Shown here piece by piece: positions 26,360 to 36,172 of a stretch of DNA of 62,622 nucleotides. The DNA comes from Collinsella aerofaciens (GTDB lineage Bacteria > Actinomycetota > Coriobacteriia > Coriobacteriales > Coriobacteriaceae). The stretch is from the NCBI RefSeq assembly GCF_005845035.1, contig NZ_SPFO01000012.1, positions 1 to 62,622 on the forward strand. The letters run 5' to 3'. The position numbers and the translations under genes were made by a program. Below the pieces are notes generated by a model. That model was given only the letters and a program-made list of their open reading frames with translations, searched no databases and was not told where the DNA came from. Positions within the stretch are counted from its first letter, which is position 1; each line of letters opens with the position of its first letter.

Positions 26360-27129
26360 CGGCTCCCGCATCCGTGCCGGCGCTGCGCATCTTCGCCGGC
26401 ACCACCGAGGGCCGCCTTCTGTGCGAATGGGCGAGCGGGGCGGGCATCCCCGCCCGTGCCTACGCGGCAACCGAGTACGGAGGAGAGCTTTTGGGCGAGC
26501 TTTCGGGCATCGAGGTGCATGCGGGCAGGCTCGACGATGCCGACATGGAGCGCGATCTTTCCGGCGCGCGCGTCGTCGTCGACGCCACGCACCCCTTCGC
26601 TACGCTCGCAAGCGGCAACATCCGGGCCGCTTCGCTCGCCGTGGGTGCACGATGTCTGCGCCTTGCGCGCCCGGTCGAAGCGCTGCCCAAAGGCGTCGTG
26701 CCGGTCGCGTCGATCGCCTGCGCGGCGCGCTTTCTCTCCGAGAACCCGGGTCGCGCGCTTCTCACGACGGGGAGCAAGGAGCTTGCTCCCTACACGCGCG
26801 TCGCCGATTTCGCGGAGCGCTTCTTCGTGCGTGTGCTCCCGCTGCCCGGTGCTATAACGAAGTGCATCGACGCGGGGTTTTCGCCGTCGCACGTCATCGG
26901 CATGCAGGGGCCCTTCACCCGCGAGCTCAACGAGGCGATGCTTCGGCAGGTGGGCGCCCAGTGGCTTGTGACCAAGGACTCGGGAACCGTAGGCGGCACA
27001 GCCGAGAAGCTTGCCGCCGCGCGCGACGTGGGAGCGCGCTGCATCGTGATCACCCGTCCCGCCGAGGGAGGCGGGGCCCTTTCGCTTCGGGAAGTGGAAG
27101 ACGCGCTCTTACGGGAGTTCGCGCGCTAG
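26356..27129 (+). CDS. cbiJ: Cobalt-precorrin-6A reductase
   Basis: A 257-residue reductase of the CbiJ/CobK family that reduces the C18-C19 double bond with a nicotinamide cofactor. It shows IFAGTTEGRLLCEWAS, VDATHPFATLASGNIRAAS, LLTTGSKELAPYTR and WLVTKDSGTVGGTAEKL. GTG 26356 overlaps the cbiC stop (GTGA). It is the last gene of the operon; a short hairpin overlaps its stop. Confidence 0.9.
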   Translation: MTAPASVPALRIFAGTTEGRLLCEWASGAGIPARAYAATEYGGELLGELSGIEVHAGRLDDADMERDLSGARVVVDATHPFATLASGNIRAASLAVGARCLRLARPVEALPKGVVPVASIACAARFLSENPGRALLTTGSKELAPYTRVADFAERFFVRVLPLPGAITKCIDAGFSPSHVIGMQGPFTRELNEAMLRQVGAQWLVTKDSGTVGGTAEKLAAARDVGARCIVITRPAEGGGALSLREVEDALLREFAR

Positions 27130-27146
27130 GCGCTCGCCGCGCCTAG
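27126..27146 (+). terminator. Short hairpin at the end of the corrinoid operon
   Basis: CTAGGCG pairs with CGCCTAG around the cbiJ stop codon, without a T tract. It may end the operon or assist termination; the 12-mer GCCGCGCCTAGG within it also occurs at 4021-4032, just inside the left direct repeat. Confidence 0.35.
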
Positions 27147-27158
27147 GGCCCTTCAATC

Positions 27159-27226
27159 AGTTGCGGTGAAATAGTGTCTGTTTTTGCTGTTAGATAGCAT
27201 ATTCAGTCCCTAATTCACCGCAACTT
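27159..27226. repeat. Hairpin repeat family A, intact copy; right direct repeat of the corrinoid block
   Basis: AGTTGCGGTGAAATAGTGTC at 27159-27178 pairs imperfectly with CTAATTCACCGCAACTT at 27210-27226. Its first 20 bases match 3975-3994 exactly and in the same orientation. Confidence 0.82.
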
Positions 27227-27238
27227 ATTGGTGGTGGC

Positions 27239-28453
27239 TTACTGGTAGCGTAGACACTCGACGGGGTCGAGCTTTGCTGCGCGGCGAGCGGGGTAGAAGC
27301 CAAAGATTACGCCGATGCCGACGGAGACGGCGAAGGCCAGCAGCACCGTGGCGATTGAAAAGCTCGGTATGATTTGCCCGCTGGCTCCGAGCTCGCCAAG
27401 AATCCCGGATCCGGAGGCAAACATCGCGAGGCCCCAGGCCAGCAGATAGCCAATCAGGACACCTAGCAGTCCGCCGGTGACGCACAGCGCCGAGGATTCG
27501 GCCAAAAACTGCGCAGTGATATCGAGACGACTTGCGCCCAGAGCGCGGCGGATGCCGATCTCGCGGATGCGCTCCGTTACGTTGGTAAGCATCATATTCA
27601 TAATGCCGATACCGCCGACAAGCAGCGAGATGCTGGCGACAGCACCCATGATGAGCGAAAACGCGCCCATAAAGGAGTTGAGTGCATCGATGGCGCTTTT
27701 CATGGAGGTCGCCGATACACTGTTGTACTCATCCTCCTCCTCGATGCCCTTCATCGCGCGCACCTTGGACTCGATGGTCTTGCAGAGCTCATCCATGTCC
27801 GTGCCCTCGGCGGCGAGCGCCGTCACGCTGGGGAATGAAGGATTCTCGTCGCCAAACAGGCCGGAGATGGTTTCGCGTGGCATATACAGCGTGAGCGAGC
27901 CCATGGAGTCGCTGCCGCCGTCAATCACGCCGACAATCTGCACCTCGCCGTTGGACACCTTGATGGTTTTCCCCAGCGCATCCTGTTCGTTGCCGTAAAG
28001 CTGATCGGCGCCGCCGCGGCTGATGAGCGCCACGCGCGAGCCTGATTGAGACTCGGCCTGGGAATAGGTACGCCCCGCAACGAGCTTTCCGGCCCCCACG
28101 GCGTCGAGCATGTCGCTATCGACACCCTGTGCCATGACGGTATAGCTTTTATCGCCGGTCTTGTACTCGGTATACGCGCTGTCGACAATGCCGATCTGCT
28201 CTATCTGCGGCACCAGTTTTTGAAGCTTCTCGATGTCCGACTCTGTGAGTTCTTGCGACGAATAGATTTGCACCATGCGTGCCGCATTGAGGCCCAGGCT
28301 GTTGACCAGGCTGTTTTGGATGCCGCCGATGAGCGAAGTCATGGCGATAACCGAGGCGATGCCGATGACAATGCCCAGGATGGTGAGCAGGCTGCGCCCC
28401 TTGTTGGCCTCGAGCGAGTGAAGGGCTTCCTGGATGAGATCGCGGGCGCTCAT
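27239..28453 (-). CDS. MacB-type ABC transporter permease (FtsX-like)
   Basis: A 404-residue permease with one N-terminal membrane segment (SLLTILGIVIGIASVIAMTS), a large MacB_PCD extracytoplasmic domain (~45-260), then three C-terminal segments with the FtsX signature (ISLLVGGIGIMNMMLTNVTE, RREIG-like IREIGIRRALGAS). Overlaps the ATPase gene by four bases, and both follow the adaptor gene in one operon. Such tripartite sets export peptides, antibiotics or other substrates; the substrate is unknown. Confidence 0.88.
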   Translation of the reverse strand: MSARDLIQEALHSLEANKGRSLLTILGIVIGIASVIAMTSLIGGIQNSLVNSLGLNAARMVQIYSSQELTESDIEKLQKLVPQIEQIGIVDSAYTEYKTGDKSYTVMAQGVDSDMLDAVGAGKLVAGRTYSQAESQSGSRVALISRGGADQLYGNEQDALGKTIKVSNGEVQIVGVIDGGSDSMGSLTLYMPRETISGLFGDENPSFPSVTALAAEGTDMDELCKTIESKVRAMKGIEEEDEYNSVSATSMKSAIDALNSFMGAFSLIMGAVASISLLVGGIGIMNMMLTNVTERIREIGIRRALGASRLDITAQFLAESSALCVTGGLLGVLIGYLLAWGLAMFASGSGILGELGASGQIIPSFSIATVLLAFAVSVGIGVIFGFYPARRAAKLDPVECLRYQ

Positions 28454-29223
28454 GCCATCTCTCCTTTCGGCGGGTTGGCGGAGGCGGAAATCATGGGCAG
28501 GCTATCCACGGCGCTGCGCAGGGTCCGCGGTGCATGTGGAATATACGCGCCATCGTGAATGCGACCGTCGCGGATGGTCACGGCACGGTCGGCCTCGGCG
28601 GCGATGCCGGGGTCGTGTGTGATAAGCACGATGGTTTTGCCGCGCTTCTGGAGCTTATGGAAGGTCTCCATCACAAGCGCTCCGGTAGCGGAGTCCAGGT
28701 TTCCCGTCGGCTCATCGGCCAGGATGATGGGCGGGTCATTGACGAGGGCGCGCGCGATTGCGACGCGCTGCATCTGGCCGCCCGAGAGCTCGGATATGCG
28801 GTGGTCCCAGTGGTCGACGGGCAGCGTGACAGCCTGCAGCGCGTGAACGGCGCGCATTTCGCGCTGGCTACGGGGCACATTGGTGTAGGCCAGCGGCAGC
28901 ATGACGTTTTCGATAACCGACAGGCGCGGCAGCAGGTTGAAGCTCTGAAAGACAAAGCCAATGCTCAGGGCGCGGACTTCGGTGAGCTCGTCATCATCGA
29001 GCTCGGCCACGTTGAGCCCTTGCAGGTAATAGTCGCCCGCCGTCGGTTTGTCCAGGCAGCCCAGGATGTTCATGAGCGTTGACTTGCCCGAGCCCGAAGG
29101 GCCGGTAATGGCGACGAACTCGCCGGGTTCTACCGCCAGGCTCACGTTGTGCAGGATGTGGGCGCAACCCGCCTCGCTCTCAAAAATGCGGTGCACGTTG
29201 CGGATGTCGATAACGGGACGCAT
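28450..29223 (-). CDS. MacB/LolD-type ABC transporter ATPase
   Basis: A 257-residue ATPase partnering the FtsX-like permease. Walker [13 protein letters not shown], signature [14 protein letters not shown] and Walker [14 protein letters not shown] are all intact. Its ATG overlaps the adaptor stop (TAATG), so the three genes are translationally coupled. Confidence 0.92.
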   Translation of the reverse strand: MRPVIDIRNVHRIFESEAGCAHILHNVSLAVEPGEFVAITGPSGSGKSTLMNILGCLDKPTAGDYYLQGLNVAELDDDELTEVRALSIGFVFQSFNLLPRLSVIENVMLPLAYTNVPRSQREMRAVHALQAVTLPVDHWDHRISELSGGQMQRVAIARALVNDPPIILADEPTGNLDSATGALVMETFHKLQKRGKTIVLITHDPGIAAEADRAVTIRDGRIHDGAYIPHAPRTLRSAVDSLPMISASANPPKGEMA

Positions 29224-30659
29224 TACATGCCCTCGTCGTCAGACATGCTGCCCGAATCCGTGCTGTAGCCGCCGTCAGCCGTTGCGTCCGCTCCGGTGTC
29301 CATGACGAGGGTGTCGCCATCGCGCAGCTTGGTAACCGGCACGTTGGGGTTGATCTCGTTGCCCTGGTCGTCGCGCTTGACCTGTGTCTTGCCGACTACG
29401 GCTTCGTTGTCGTTTTGCGTCACGACGGTCACCTTCACGCGACGGGTATGCTTGCCCTCGTCATCGGTTGCCACGTTGACGTAATAGTGTTCGCCGTCTT
29501 CGGTCATGAGCGCCATCGTCGGCACCATCACCACGTCGTCGAGCTGCTCGGTCACCACCGATACCTCGGCCGTCATGCCCGGCTTCAGGCGCGCGTCGGG
29601 CGCCTCTATGAGAATGTCGACGTTAAAGGTTACGCTGCCGCCGCCACCGTTGACGGCGTCGGAGTTTGCCACCGAGGCGATGGCCGTGACCGTTCCCTGG
29701 CTTACGATATCGGGAAACGCGGGATACGTGACGTTGGCACTCTGCCCAACGGCGATCTTGGCGATGTCCTTTTCGCCCACCTGCACGGTCACCTTCATCT
29801 TAGATAGGTCGGCGATCTGCATGCACTGCTTGCCGCCGCTCGTATCGCTTTCGCCCATGATCATGCCGCCTGTTACCGTGGCGCCCACCTTGGCGTTGAG
29901 CTCCACGATACTGCCCGAGCTCGGGGCCGTGACCGTACGACTGGCCGCCTTGGCGTTCGCCTGATCGAGGTTTGCCTGGGCCGATGCGAGGCTGCGCTGC
30001 GCGGCCGATACGGCGTTCGTGTCCGCCGATGCGGCGGAGACGCCAGCCGCTGCGGAAGCTCCATCGACGTCCGTCGTTGGGGTGGCCTGAGCGGCAGCTG
30101 CGGCTTTCTTCGCATTAGCGAGGTCTTCTTGAGCGGCAGCAACTGCACGCTGCGCCTCGGCAACGTTGCGATCGAGCTCGTCGTTTTTAATGGTCATAAG
30201 CACGTCGCCCTCGTTGACGGATTGGCCCGCCTGCACGTTGATCGAATCGACCGTACCGTCGACAGAAGGGGAGACCACTGAGGACGAAATGGGTTTGAGC
30301 TGGCCTTTCGCCTCGACCGTTGTGGTAAACGTGCCCTCGGTCACCATGTCGGTCACCGGCCCGTTGTTGCCTGCGGGCCGTGCGTTGATGGCTAAGGTCA
30401 CGACAACGGCGATGAGCACAATGGCGGCCACGACGCCGGCCGCAATGCCGCGTCGGATGAGCTTTTTGCGTCGACGTTCGGCACGTTTTGCCTTGAGCTT
30501 GGCATATGCCTCTTCATCGGAAATCTCGGTCGCATCGTTCGCGCGTCCGCTCTGCTTATCGGCATGTACGTTTGTAATCAGAGGAATCGTTTCGGTGACA
30601 TCTTCGAGCGTGTGCTCGGTATCATCCGGGCCCGGGGTGGTCGTGGGGACATTCGGCAT
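29223..30659 (-). CDS. HlyD/MacA-like efflux adaptor protein
   Basis: A 478-residue membrane-anchored adaptor. A ~65-residue charged cytoplasmic N-terminus precedes a single membrane segment (AAGVVAAIVLIAVVVTLAI). A biotinyl-lipoyl-like hairpin domain with an Ala-rich coiled coil (~155-230), a beta-barrel and a membrane-proximal domain follow. ATG 30659 has AAAGGAG upstream. It would link the exporter to the cell wall side in this monoderm. First gene of the exporter operon. Confidence 0.85.
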   Translation of the reverse strand: MPNVPTTTPGPDDTEHTLEDVTETIPLITNVHADKQSGRANDATEISDEEAYAKLKAKRAERRRKKLIRRGIAAGVVAAIVLIAVVVTLAINARPAGNNGPVTDMVTEGTFTTTVEAKGQLKPISSSVVSPSVDGTVDSINVQAGQSVNEGDVLMTIKNDELDRNVAEAQRAVAAAQEDLANAKKAAAAAQATPTTDVDGASAAAGVSAASADTNAVSAAQRSLASAQANLDQANAKAASRTVTAPSSGSIVELNAKVGATVTGGMIMGESDTSGGKQCMQIADLSKMKVTVQVGEKDIAKIAVGQSANVTYPAFPDIVSQGTVTAIASVANSDAVNGGGGSVTFNVDILIEAPDARLKPGMTAEVSVVTEQLDDVVMVPTMALMTEDGEHYYVNVATDDEGKHTRRVKVTVVTQNDNEAVVGKTQVKRDDQGNEINPNVPVTKLRDGDTLVMDTGADATADGGYSTDSGSMSDDEGM

Positions 30660-30693
30660 AGCGTCTCCTTTATAGAAAGTACCTCGATAAGTA

Positions 30694-30723
30694 TATGCGC
30701 CCACCGGTTGGGGCGGGCGCATA
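30694..30723. terminator. Hairpin between exporter operon and L,D-transpeptidase
   Basis: TATGCGCCC at 30694-30702 pairs with GGGCGCATA at 30715-30723 with further pairing inside. It lies after the stop of the minus-strand transpeptidase gene and before the adaptor start; no long T tract. Confidence 0.45.
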
Positions 30724-30791
30724 GGACGGTTTCTTTCGGAACTGTTAGATTGGTCGCTGCGGTTCCACGTTGTAGGAATGCGCGCGTTGCA

Positions 30792-32525
30792 CTACGAGTG
30801 GACAACCACGCACAGGCCGACTTTGATGCAGTCGTGAAGTGCCTTGGCGTCTGCCAGACGCAGGTTGATGCAGCCGTGGCTGCCGCACCATTTGTACGAC
30901 TCGGCGTTATCGAAGCTCTTGTCGTTTTGCCAGGTGGCATCGTGGAAGCCGATCATATTGCCCTCGAACGGCATCCAGTAGCTCACCGGGCTTTCGTATT
31001 TGGGCTTACCGGTCTCGGGGTCCTTGGCTCCGATCAGGGTGCTGCCGCCGTCGTTGCTGTTGATCTGCCACACGCCCTCGGGGGTGGCGTCTTCGCCCGG
31101 TTTGCCGGATATAAAGTTGGCCTCCCAAACGATATTACCGTTCTCGTCATAGTAGCGCGCGTGCTGCTCGGACAGGTCGACGTCGATATACGCCTTCCAG
31201 TCGGGCTCTCCCTTTGCGGTAAAGGTGTCGGCCTTCTGGGAGTACTTGATCTCGATTTCGCCGGTCTGCTTGTTGTTAATGGCGTCCTCGACCTGCTTGG
31301 CGAGCGAGCTGCTGTCGATGGACCAACCAAAGTCGCCGCCTTCGACGGCGCACTGCTTGCCATCGGCGCGCGTCCACCAGCGAGTGGAGCCCACGGTATT
31401 AAAGCCGTTGGCGAGCTCGGCTGCCCAGCTGCTGATCTGCGACGTATCGAGCGTGGGATTGGCCGGATCGGCAAAGCTGATCCACTGCAACACGGAGCTG
31501 CCATCAACCTTGCCGGCATCCTCGCCGTTGAGCTTGAGGGTCACGTTGACGCCCAGGAAGTTGTTGGCGGCATCGCATGCGGCCTGAATCTGATCATCGG
31601 TCAGCGTTCCATTGAGCGGCTCATAGGCATCGTTGCCGAGCTTGGAAAGATCTACGGTCTCGGCCAGCGAGGCAAGCTCGAGCTCGGCATACTTAATGAC
31701 ATGCTCGCGGTTGAGTTTTTCGTTGGAGCGCGCCTTCTCGACGGTAAACTTGCCGGCCTGCTCGTCATAGGAGCTATTGGCCTCGAACGTGCCCGAACGC
31801 CCCTCGTTAAACTCGTCGATGGCGGCGCCCAGATCCTTCTCAAACTTCTTTTGGTCAAAGGTATCGGAGAGCATGGACAGGTCGACGTCTTGATCAAGAT
31901 CGACTTCGTTGGAGGTAGCGGTTGTTTTGGCCTTGCCGCTTAAGGATTCCACAAGGCGGACCGGCCATACAAAGGCTTCGTTGTGGCTGATAATCTCTTT
32001 TGCGGCAGCTTCGCCATCGACGATGGGCTCATCGGACTCGGGCTGATAGGTCCAGCTAAAGTCATCGCCTGTCACGGTGAGCTTATAGTGCTTCCATGCC
32101 GAATTGACCTTGGTAGCGGCAGACGAAGCGTTGGAGAACGAGACGTCGACGCCGGCAATGGTGGTGTTGGGGTAGGCTAGCTGCGAAAACGCTACGATTC
32201 CTACGATATAGACAATGACGATAAGACCCAAGACGACAAAGAGCGTCGTCTTTTTGCCCGACTTATTGTTGCCGGCGGACTTGCGCGCGGGGCCGCGATC
32301 GCCTCGGGCGTGCGTGGGGGGCTGCTTGGGCGCATTGCCGTTTGCCTGGCGCTGCTGACGTTGTTGACGCTGCTGTCGCTGTTGGTTCGGGCGTTGGGGC
32401 GCGTTTGCCGCACCACGCTGCTGACCGTGGCTCGGCGCGATAGGACGCGGTGACTGAACGCCGCCGGTGTGCCTGCTCGGATGCTGCGGATCGGGAATCA
32501 GTTGAGTTCGATCGTTTTGCGACAT
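30792..32525 (-). CDS. L,D-transpeptidase (YkuD) with peptidoglycan-binding-like repeats
   Basis: A 577-residue cell-wall enzyme. A Gln/Arg/Pro-rich cytoplasmic N-terminus (~90 residues) precedes one membrane segment (TTLFVVLGLIVIVYIVGIVA). Two-fold PG_binding_4-like regions lead to the YkuD domain with HDATWQ and the catalytic SHGCINLRLADA. It likely forms 3-3 peptidoglycan crosslinks or anchors wall proteins. ATG 32525 is preferred, since AAGGA lies ten bases upstream; the ATG nine bases earlier would be too close to it. Confidence 0.9.
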   Translation of the reverse strand: MSQNDRTQLIPDPQHPSRHTGGVQSPRPIAPSHGQQRGAANAPQRPNQQRQQRQQRQQRQANGNAPKQPPTHARGDRGPARKSAGNNKSGKKTTLFVVLGLIVIVYIVGIVAFSQLAYPNTTIAGVDVSFSNASSAATKVNSAWKHYKLTVTGDDFSWTYQPESDEPIVDGEAAAKEIISHNEAFVWPVRLVESLSGKAKTTATSNEVDLDQDVDLSMLSDTFDQKKFEKDLGAAIDEFNEGRSGTFEANSSYDEQAGKFTVEKARSNEKLNREHVIKYAELELASLAETVDLSKLGNDAYEPLNGTLTDDQIQAACDAANNFLGVNVTLKLNGEDAGKVDGSSVLQWISFADPANPTLDTSQISSWAAELANGFNTVGSTRWWTRADGKQCAVEGGDFGWSIDSSSLAKQVEDAINNKQTGEIEIKYSQKADTFTAKGEPDWKAYIDVDLSEQHARYYDENGNIVWEANFISGKPGEDATPEGVWQINSNDGGSTLIGAKDPETGKPKYESPVSYWMPFEGNMIGFHDATWQNDKSFDNAESYKWCGSHGCINLRLADAKALHDCIKVGLCVVVHS

Positions 32526-32674
32526 CGTATGCATATCCTTCGATTTTCGCCTTGCGGTTCATCGTGTTTTTACTGGGCTTGCATTATAGCGATTGCCCTG
32601 CTGTTTGTGGTACGGAAACGGTGGCATTCGAAAGAGCTGGGACAAATGTCCCACCTTTGAGTCGTTCTTAGTCG

Positions 32675-34282
32675 CTATCCGCACACACCGCATTTTGCAC
32701 AGGCCGAAAGTGCGGCCGGAGCCTGCGCGATGCCGCCCTTTGCCGTCTCGCGCAGCGTGGCTGGCAACGCGTGGCCCACCGAGAGCATTACATGTGCCAT
32801 CTGGTCAAACGGCACCAAGCTCTTAATGCCTGCGAGGGCGAGTTGTGCCGAGCTAAAGGCCGCTGCTACGCCGATGGCGTTGCGGTTTTGGCAGGGCACC
32901 TCCACGAGGCCACCGACGGGGTCACAAACGAGGCCCAGCAGGTTACTCAGCGCGATGGAACTGGCGTCGAGCGCCTGCTCGGGCGTGCCGCCGAGCATCT
33001 GCACCAGCGCGGCGGCTGCCATGGCGGCGGCGCTTCCCACCTCGGCCTGGCATCCGCCCTCGGCGCCGGCGACGCAGGCGCTCGTGGTGAGGTTGAGGCC
33101 GATGGCGGCTGCGCAGTAGAGCGCGTCCATGACCTGCTCGTCGTCGAGCTGCAGGCGATCGGCGAGTGCAAGCACGCAGCCGGGCACAACACCCGCTGAG
33201 CCTGCCGTGGGGGCGGCGACGATCACGCCCATGGTGGCGGAGCGTTCGAGCACGGCCATCGCGCGGGTCACGGCATCGGTCTGAACGGGGCCCATCAGGC
33301 TTGCGCTCAAATCGTTGCGGCCGGTGGCTTCGACAAGCTTGGCCTCGCCGCCGATAAGCCCGCCGAGCGAACGCTGCGGATTGGCGATGGGGGCCGTGGT
33401 CTCCTCGCGCATGACGTCGAGCACGCGGCGCATGGCAGCGACGGCGTGGGCCTCGCCGGTCAGACGCGCCTCGCGAACGGCCATGACGGCGCCGATGCTG
33501 AGCCCCAGTTCCTCACACGCATCGAGCAACTGCTCGCCGTCGTCGAAGATTTCCTTGGCCGAGACGCCGGGGGAGAGCGACGAGGCAGAACCGGGGAGTT
33601 CGATAAACGTTGCGTAATCGACATTGTCGAGCTTGCGCAGCATGGGGACGACGGTGTCGTCGGGCGTGCCGTCGGTCTCAAAGACGGAGTAGGCCTGGCC
33701 GCCCACTTCGGTGCGGTAGGTGCGGCAGAAGGCGATGTTTACATGGGCGTAGGCGAGCAGGTTGGTGAGCGCGGCGAGTACACCGGGGACGTCCTTGTGC
33801 GCCACGAAGAGCGTGGAATACATGCCCGAGATGTCGACGCCGACGCCGTTAATGCGGCTGATGCGCATCTTGCCGCCGCCCAGGCTCTCGCCGCGGACCT
33901 GTGCCGTGGCGCCCGTGTCGTCGACCATGTCAATGTCGACGGTGTTGGGGTGGATGGACGCGTCGTCGCCCTTGATGTCAAAGTGATATTCGAGGCCCTG
34001 CTCGCGTGCGAGGTCGAAGGCCTGCTTGATGTTCTCGTCATCGGTGTCGAGGCCCAGTATGCCCGCGACGAGCGCACGGTCTGTGCCGTGGCCGCGGTAG
34101 GTGTGGGCGAAGGAGTTCCACAGGCCAAAGGTGACCTTGGTGATGCGACCTTCCAACAGGCTGGCGGCAACTTGGGCGCAGCGCAGGGCGCCGGCGGTGT
34201 GCGATGAGCTGGGGCCGACCATGACGGGGCCCAAGATTTCGAATGCCGAGGTCGTAGCTAGTGTTTGCGGCTTGCCTGCCAT
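32675..34282 (-). CDS. sdaA: L-serine ammonia-lyase, iron-sulfur dependent, single chain
   Basis: A 535-residue serine dehydratase that converts L-serine to pyruvate and ammonia. The beta domain (GPVMVGPSSSHTAGALRCAQ) comes first, an ACT domain lies at about 155-235 (HKDVPGVLAALTNLLAYAHV), and the alpha domain follows with AAPTAGSAGVVPG and cysteines in SACVAGAEGGCQAEVG and LVCDPVGGLVEVPC that ligate the 4Fe-4S cluster. The C-terminus carries CAKCGVCG. The gene is alone between palindromic elements. Confidence 0.94.
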   Translation of the reverse strand: MAGKPQTLATTSAFEILGPVMVGPSSSHTAGALRCAQVAASLLEGRITKVTFGLWNSFAHTYRGHGTDRALVAGILGLDTDDENIKQAFDLAREQGLEYHFDIKGDDASIHPNTVDIDMVDDTGATAQVRGESLGGGKMRISRINGVGVDISGMYSTLFVAHKDVPGVLAALTNLLAYAHVNIAFCRTYRTEVGGQAYSVFETDGTPDDTVVPMLRKLDNVDYATFIELPGSASSLSPGVSAKEIFDDGEQLLDACEELGLSIGAVMAVREARLTGEAHAVAAMRRVLDVMREETTAPIANPQRSLGGLIGGEAKLVEATGRNDLSASLMGPVQTDAVTRAMAVLERSATMGVIVAAPTAGSAGVVPGCVLALADRLQLDDEQVMDALYCAAAIGLNLTTSACVAGAEGGCQAEVGSAAAMAAAALVQMLGGTPEQALDASSIALSNLLGLVCDPVGGLVEVPCQNRNAIGVAAAFSSAQLALAGIKSLVPFDQMAHVMLSVGHALPATLRETAKGGIAQAPAALSACAKCGVCG

Positions 34283-34308
34283 GGATGCTCCTTATCTATC
34301 CCGTCGTC

Positions 34309-34423
34309 CCGAGGGCTTTGGTATTTGGTCGCCTGCTCTACAGTCCTGGCTCGCACGGAGGCCACATTAAGTGGCCTCCGGCTCGTGCGGAACTCGCGAC
34401 CGACCAAATACCAAAGCCCTCGG
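34309..34423. repeat. Nested palindrome, family B, copy 1
   Basis: A 115-bp palindrome. Outer arms of 23 bp (34309-34331 and 34401-34423) are perfectly complementary. An inner hairpin has a perfect 10-bp stem CGGAGGCCAC with loop ATTAA. The inner unit (CAGTCCTGGCTCGCACG ... CACATTAAGTG ... CGGCTCGTGCGGAACT) recurs at 40750-40881. This and the terminator below account for the gap between sdaA and metK. Confidence 0.85.
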
Positions 34424-34519
34424 AACTAAGGATACATGGTAGAGGCGCGTGTGCTGCAAAATTCATTAGCTGGTGACGCAGCGTGGGCTCATATCGAAGC
34501 ATCTTCACCACCGTTTAAA

Positions 34520-34558
34520 TAAAAAGAAGTACCGGTTGGGAGCGGTACTTCTTTTTTA
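34520..34558. terminator. Bidirectional terminator downstream of metK
   Basis: AAAAAGAAGTACCG pairs with CGGTACTTCTTTTTT around a short loop, giving a T tract on either strand. It lies 36 bases beyond the metK stop. Confidence 0.85.
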
Positions 34559-34593
34559 AGCGCTTATGTCGTTGAAACCTTGGCGGTTCTTAA

Positions 34594-35874
<1,281 letters not shown>

Positions 35875-35896
35875 GATTGTCCTTTCAATAACGTGT

Positions 35897-35923
35897 CCCG
35901 GCGACCGTTACCATTCCGCCGGG
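35897..35923 (-). promoter_or_regulatory. Leader hairpin of metK
   Basis: CCCGGCG and CGCCGGG form a 7-bp GC stem around a 13-base loop about 20 bases before the metK start. It might control expression; it does not match the SAM-I consensus I know. Confidence 0.3.
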
Positions 35924-35980
35924 CTCTCTATGCAAGCGCACATCATAGCGCGTAAATCAAACATTCACACCCTTTCCGCA

Positions 35981-36076
35981 CCTACTCATTGGGGGCAGAC
36001 TTAAATGACCAGCCTTACCTAAGTGCCGACAGGTTGCTCAAAGAATGGTCATTTAAGTCTGTCCCCAATGAGTAGG
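35981..36076. repeat. 96-bp palindromic element between metK and gltX
   Basis: Arms at 35981-36011 and 36046-36076 are complementary over 31 bp with one mismatch (CCTACTCATTGGGG ... ACTTAAATGACCA). A 34-base loop separates them. A second partial GTCCCCAATGA follows at 36076. It lies between divergent genes, so it is not a simple terminator. Confidence 0.8.
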
Positions 36077-36172
36077 TCCCCAATGATTGGGTCGGTGCCC
36101 TTTGTGCGGAGGTTGCATTGATGCTTTATACTGGTGCGGTTAGACATCCATCCTGCAATCGAGGAGATTTCC

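Noticed and set aside
4021..27147. The 12-bp GCCGCGCCTAGG match as a phage-type attachment site
   Set aside because: It is short, GC-rich and partly palindromic (a hairpin at the cbiJ end), no integrase lies in the block, and the 20-bp direct repeat explains the boundaries better.
35875..35980. SAM riboswitch upstream of metK
   Set aside because: Only one short GC hairpin is visible; the conserved core of SAM-I and the SAM-II/SAM-IV patterns I know are not found.
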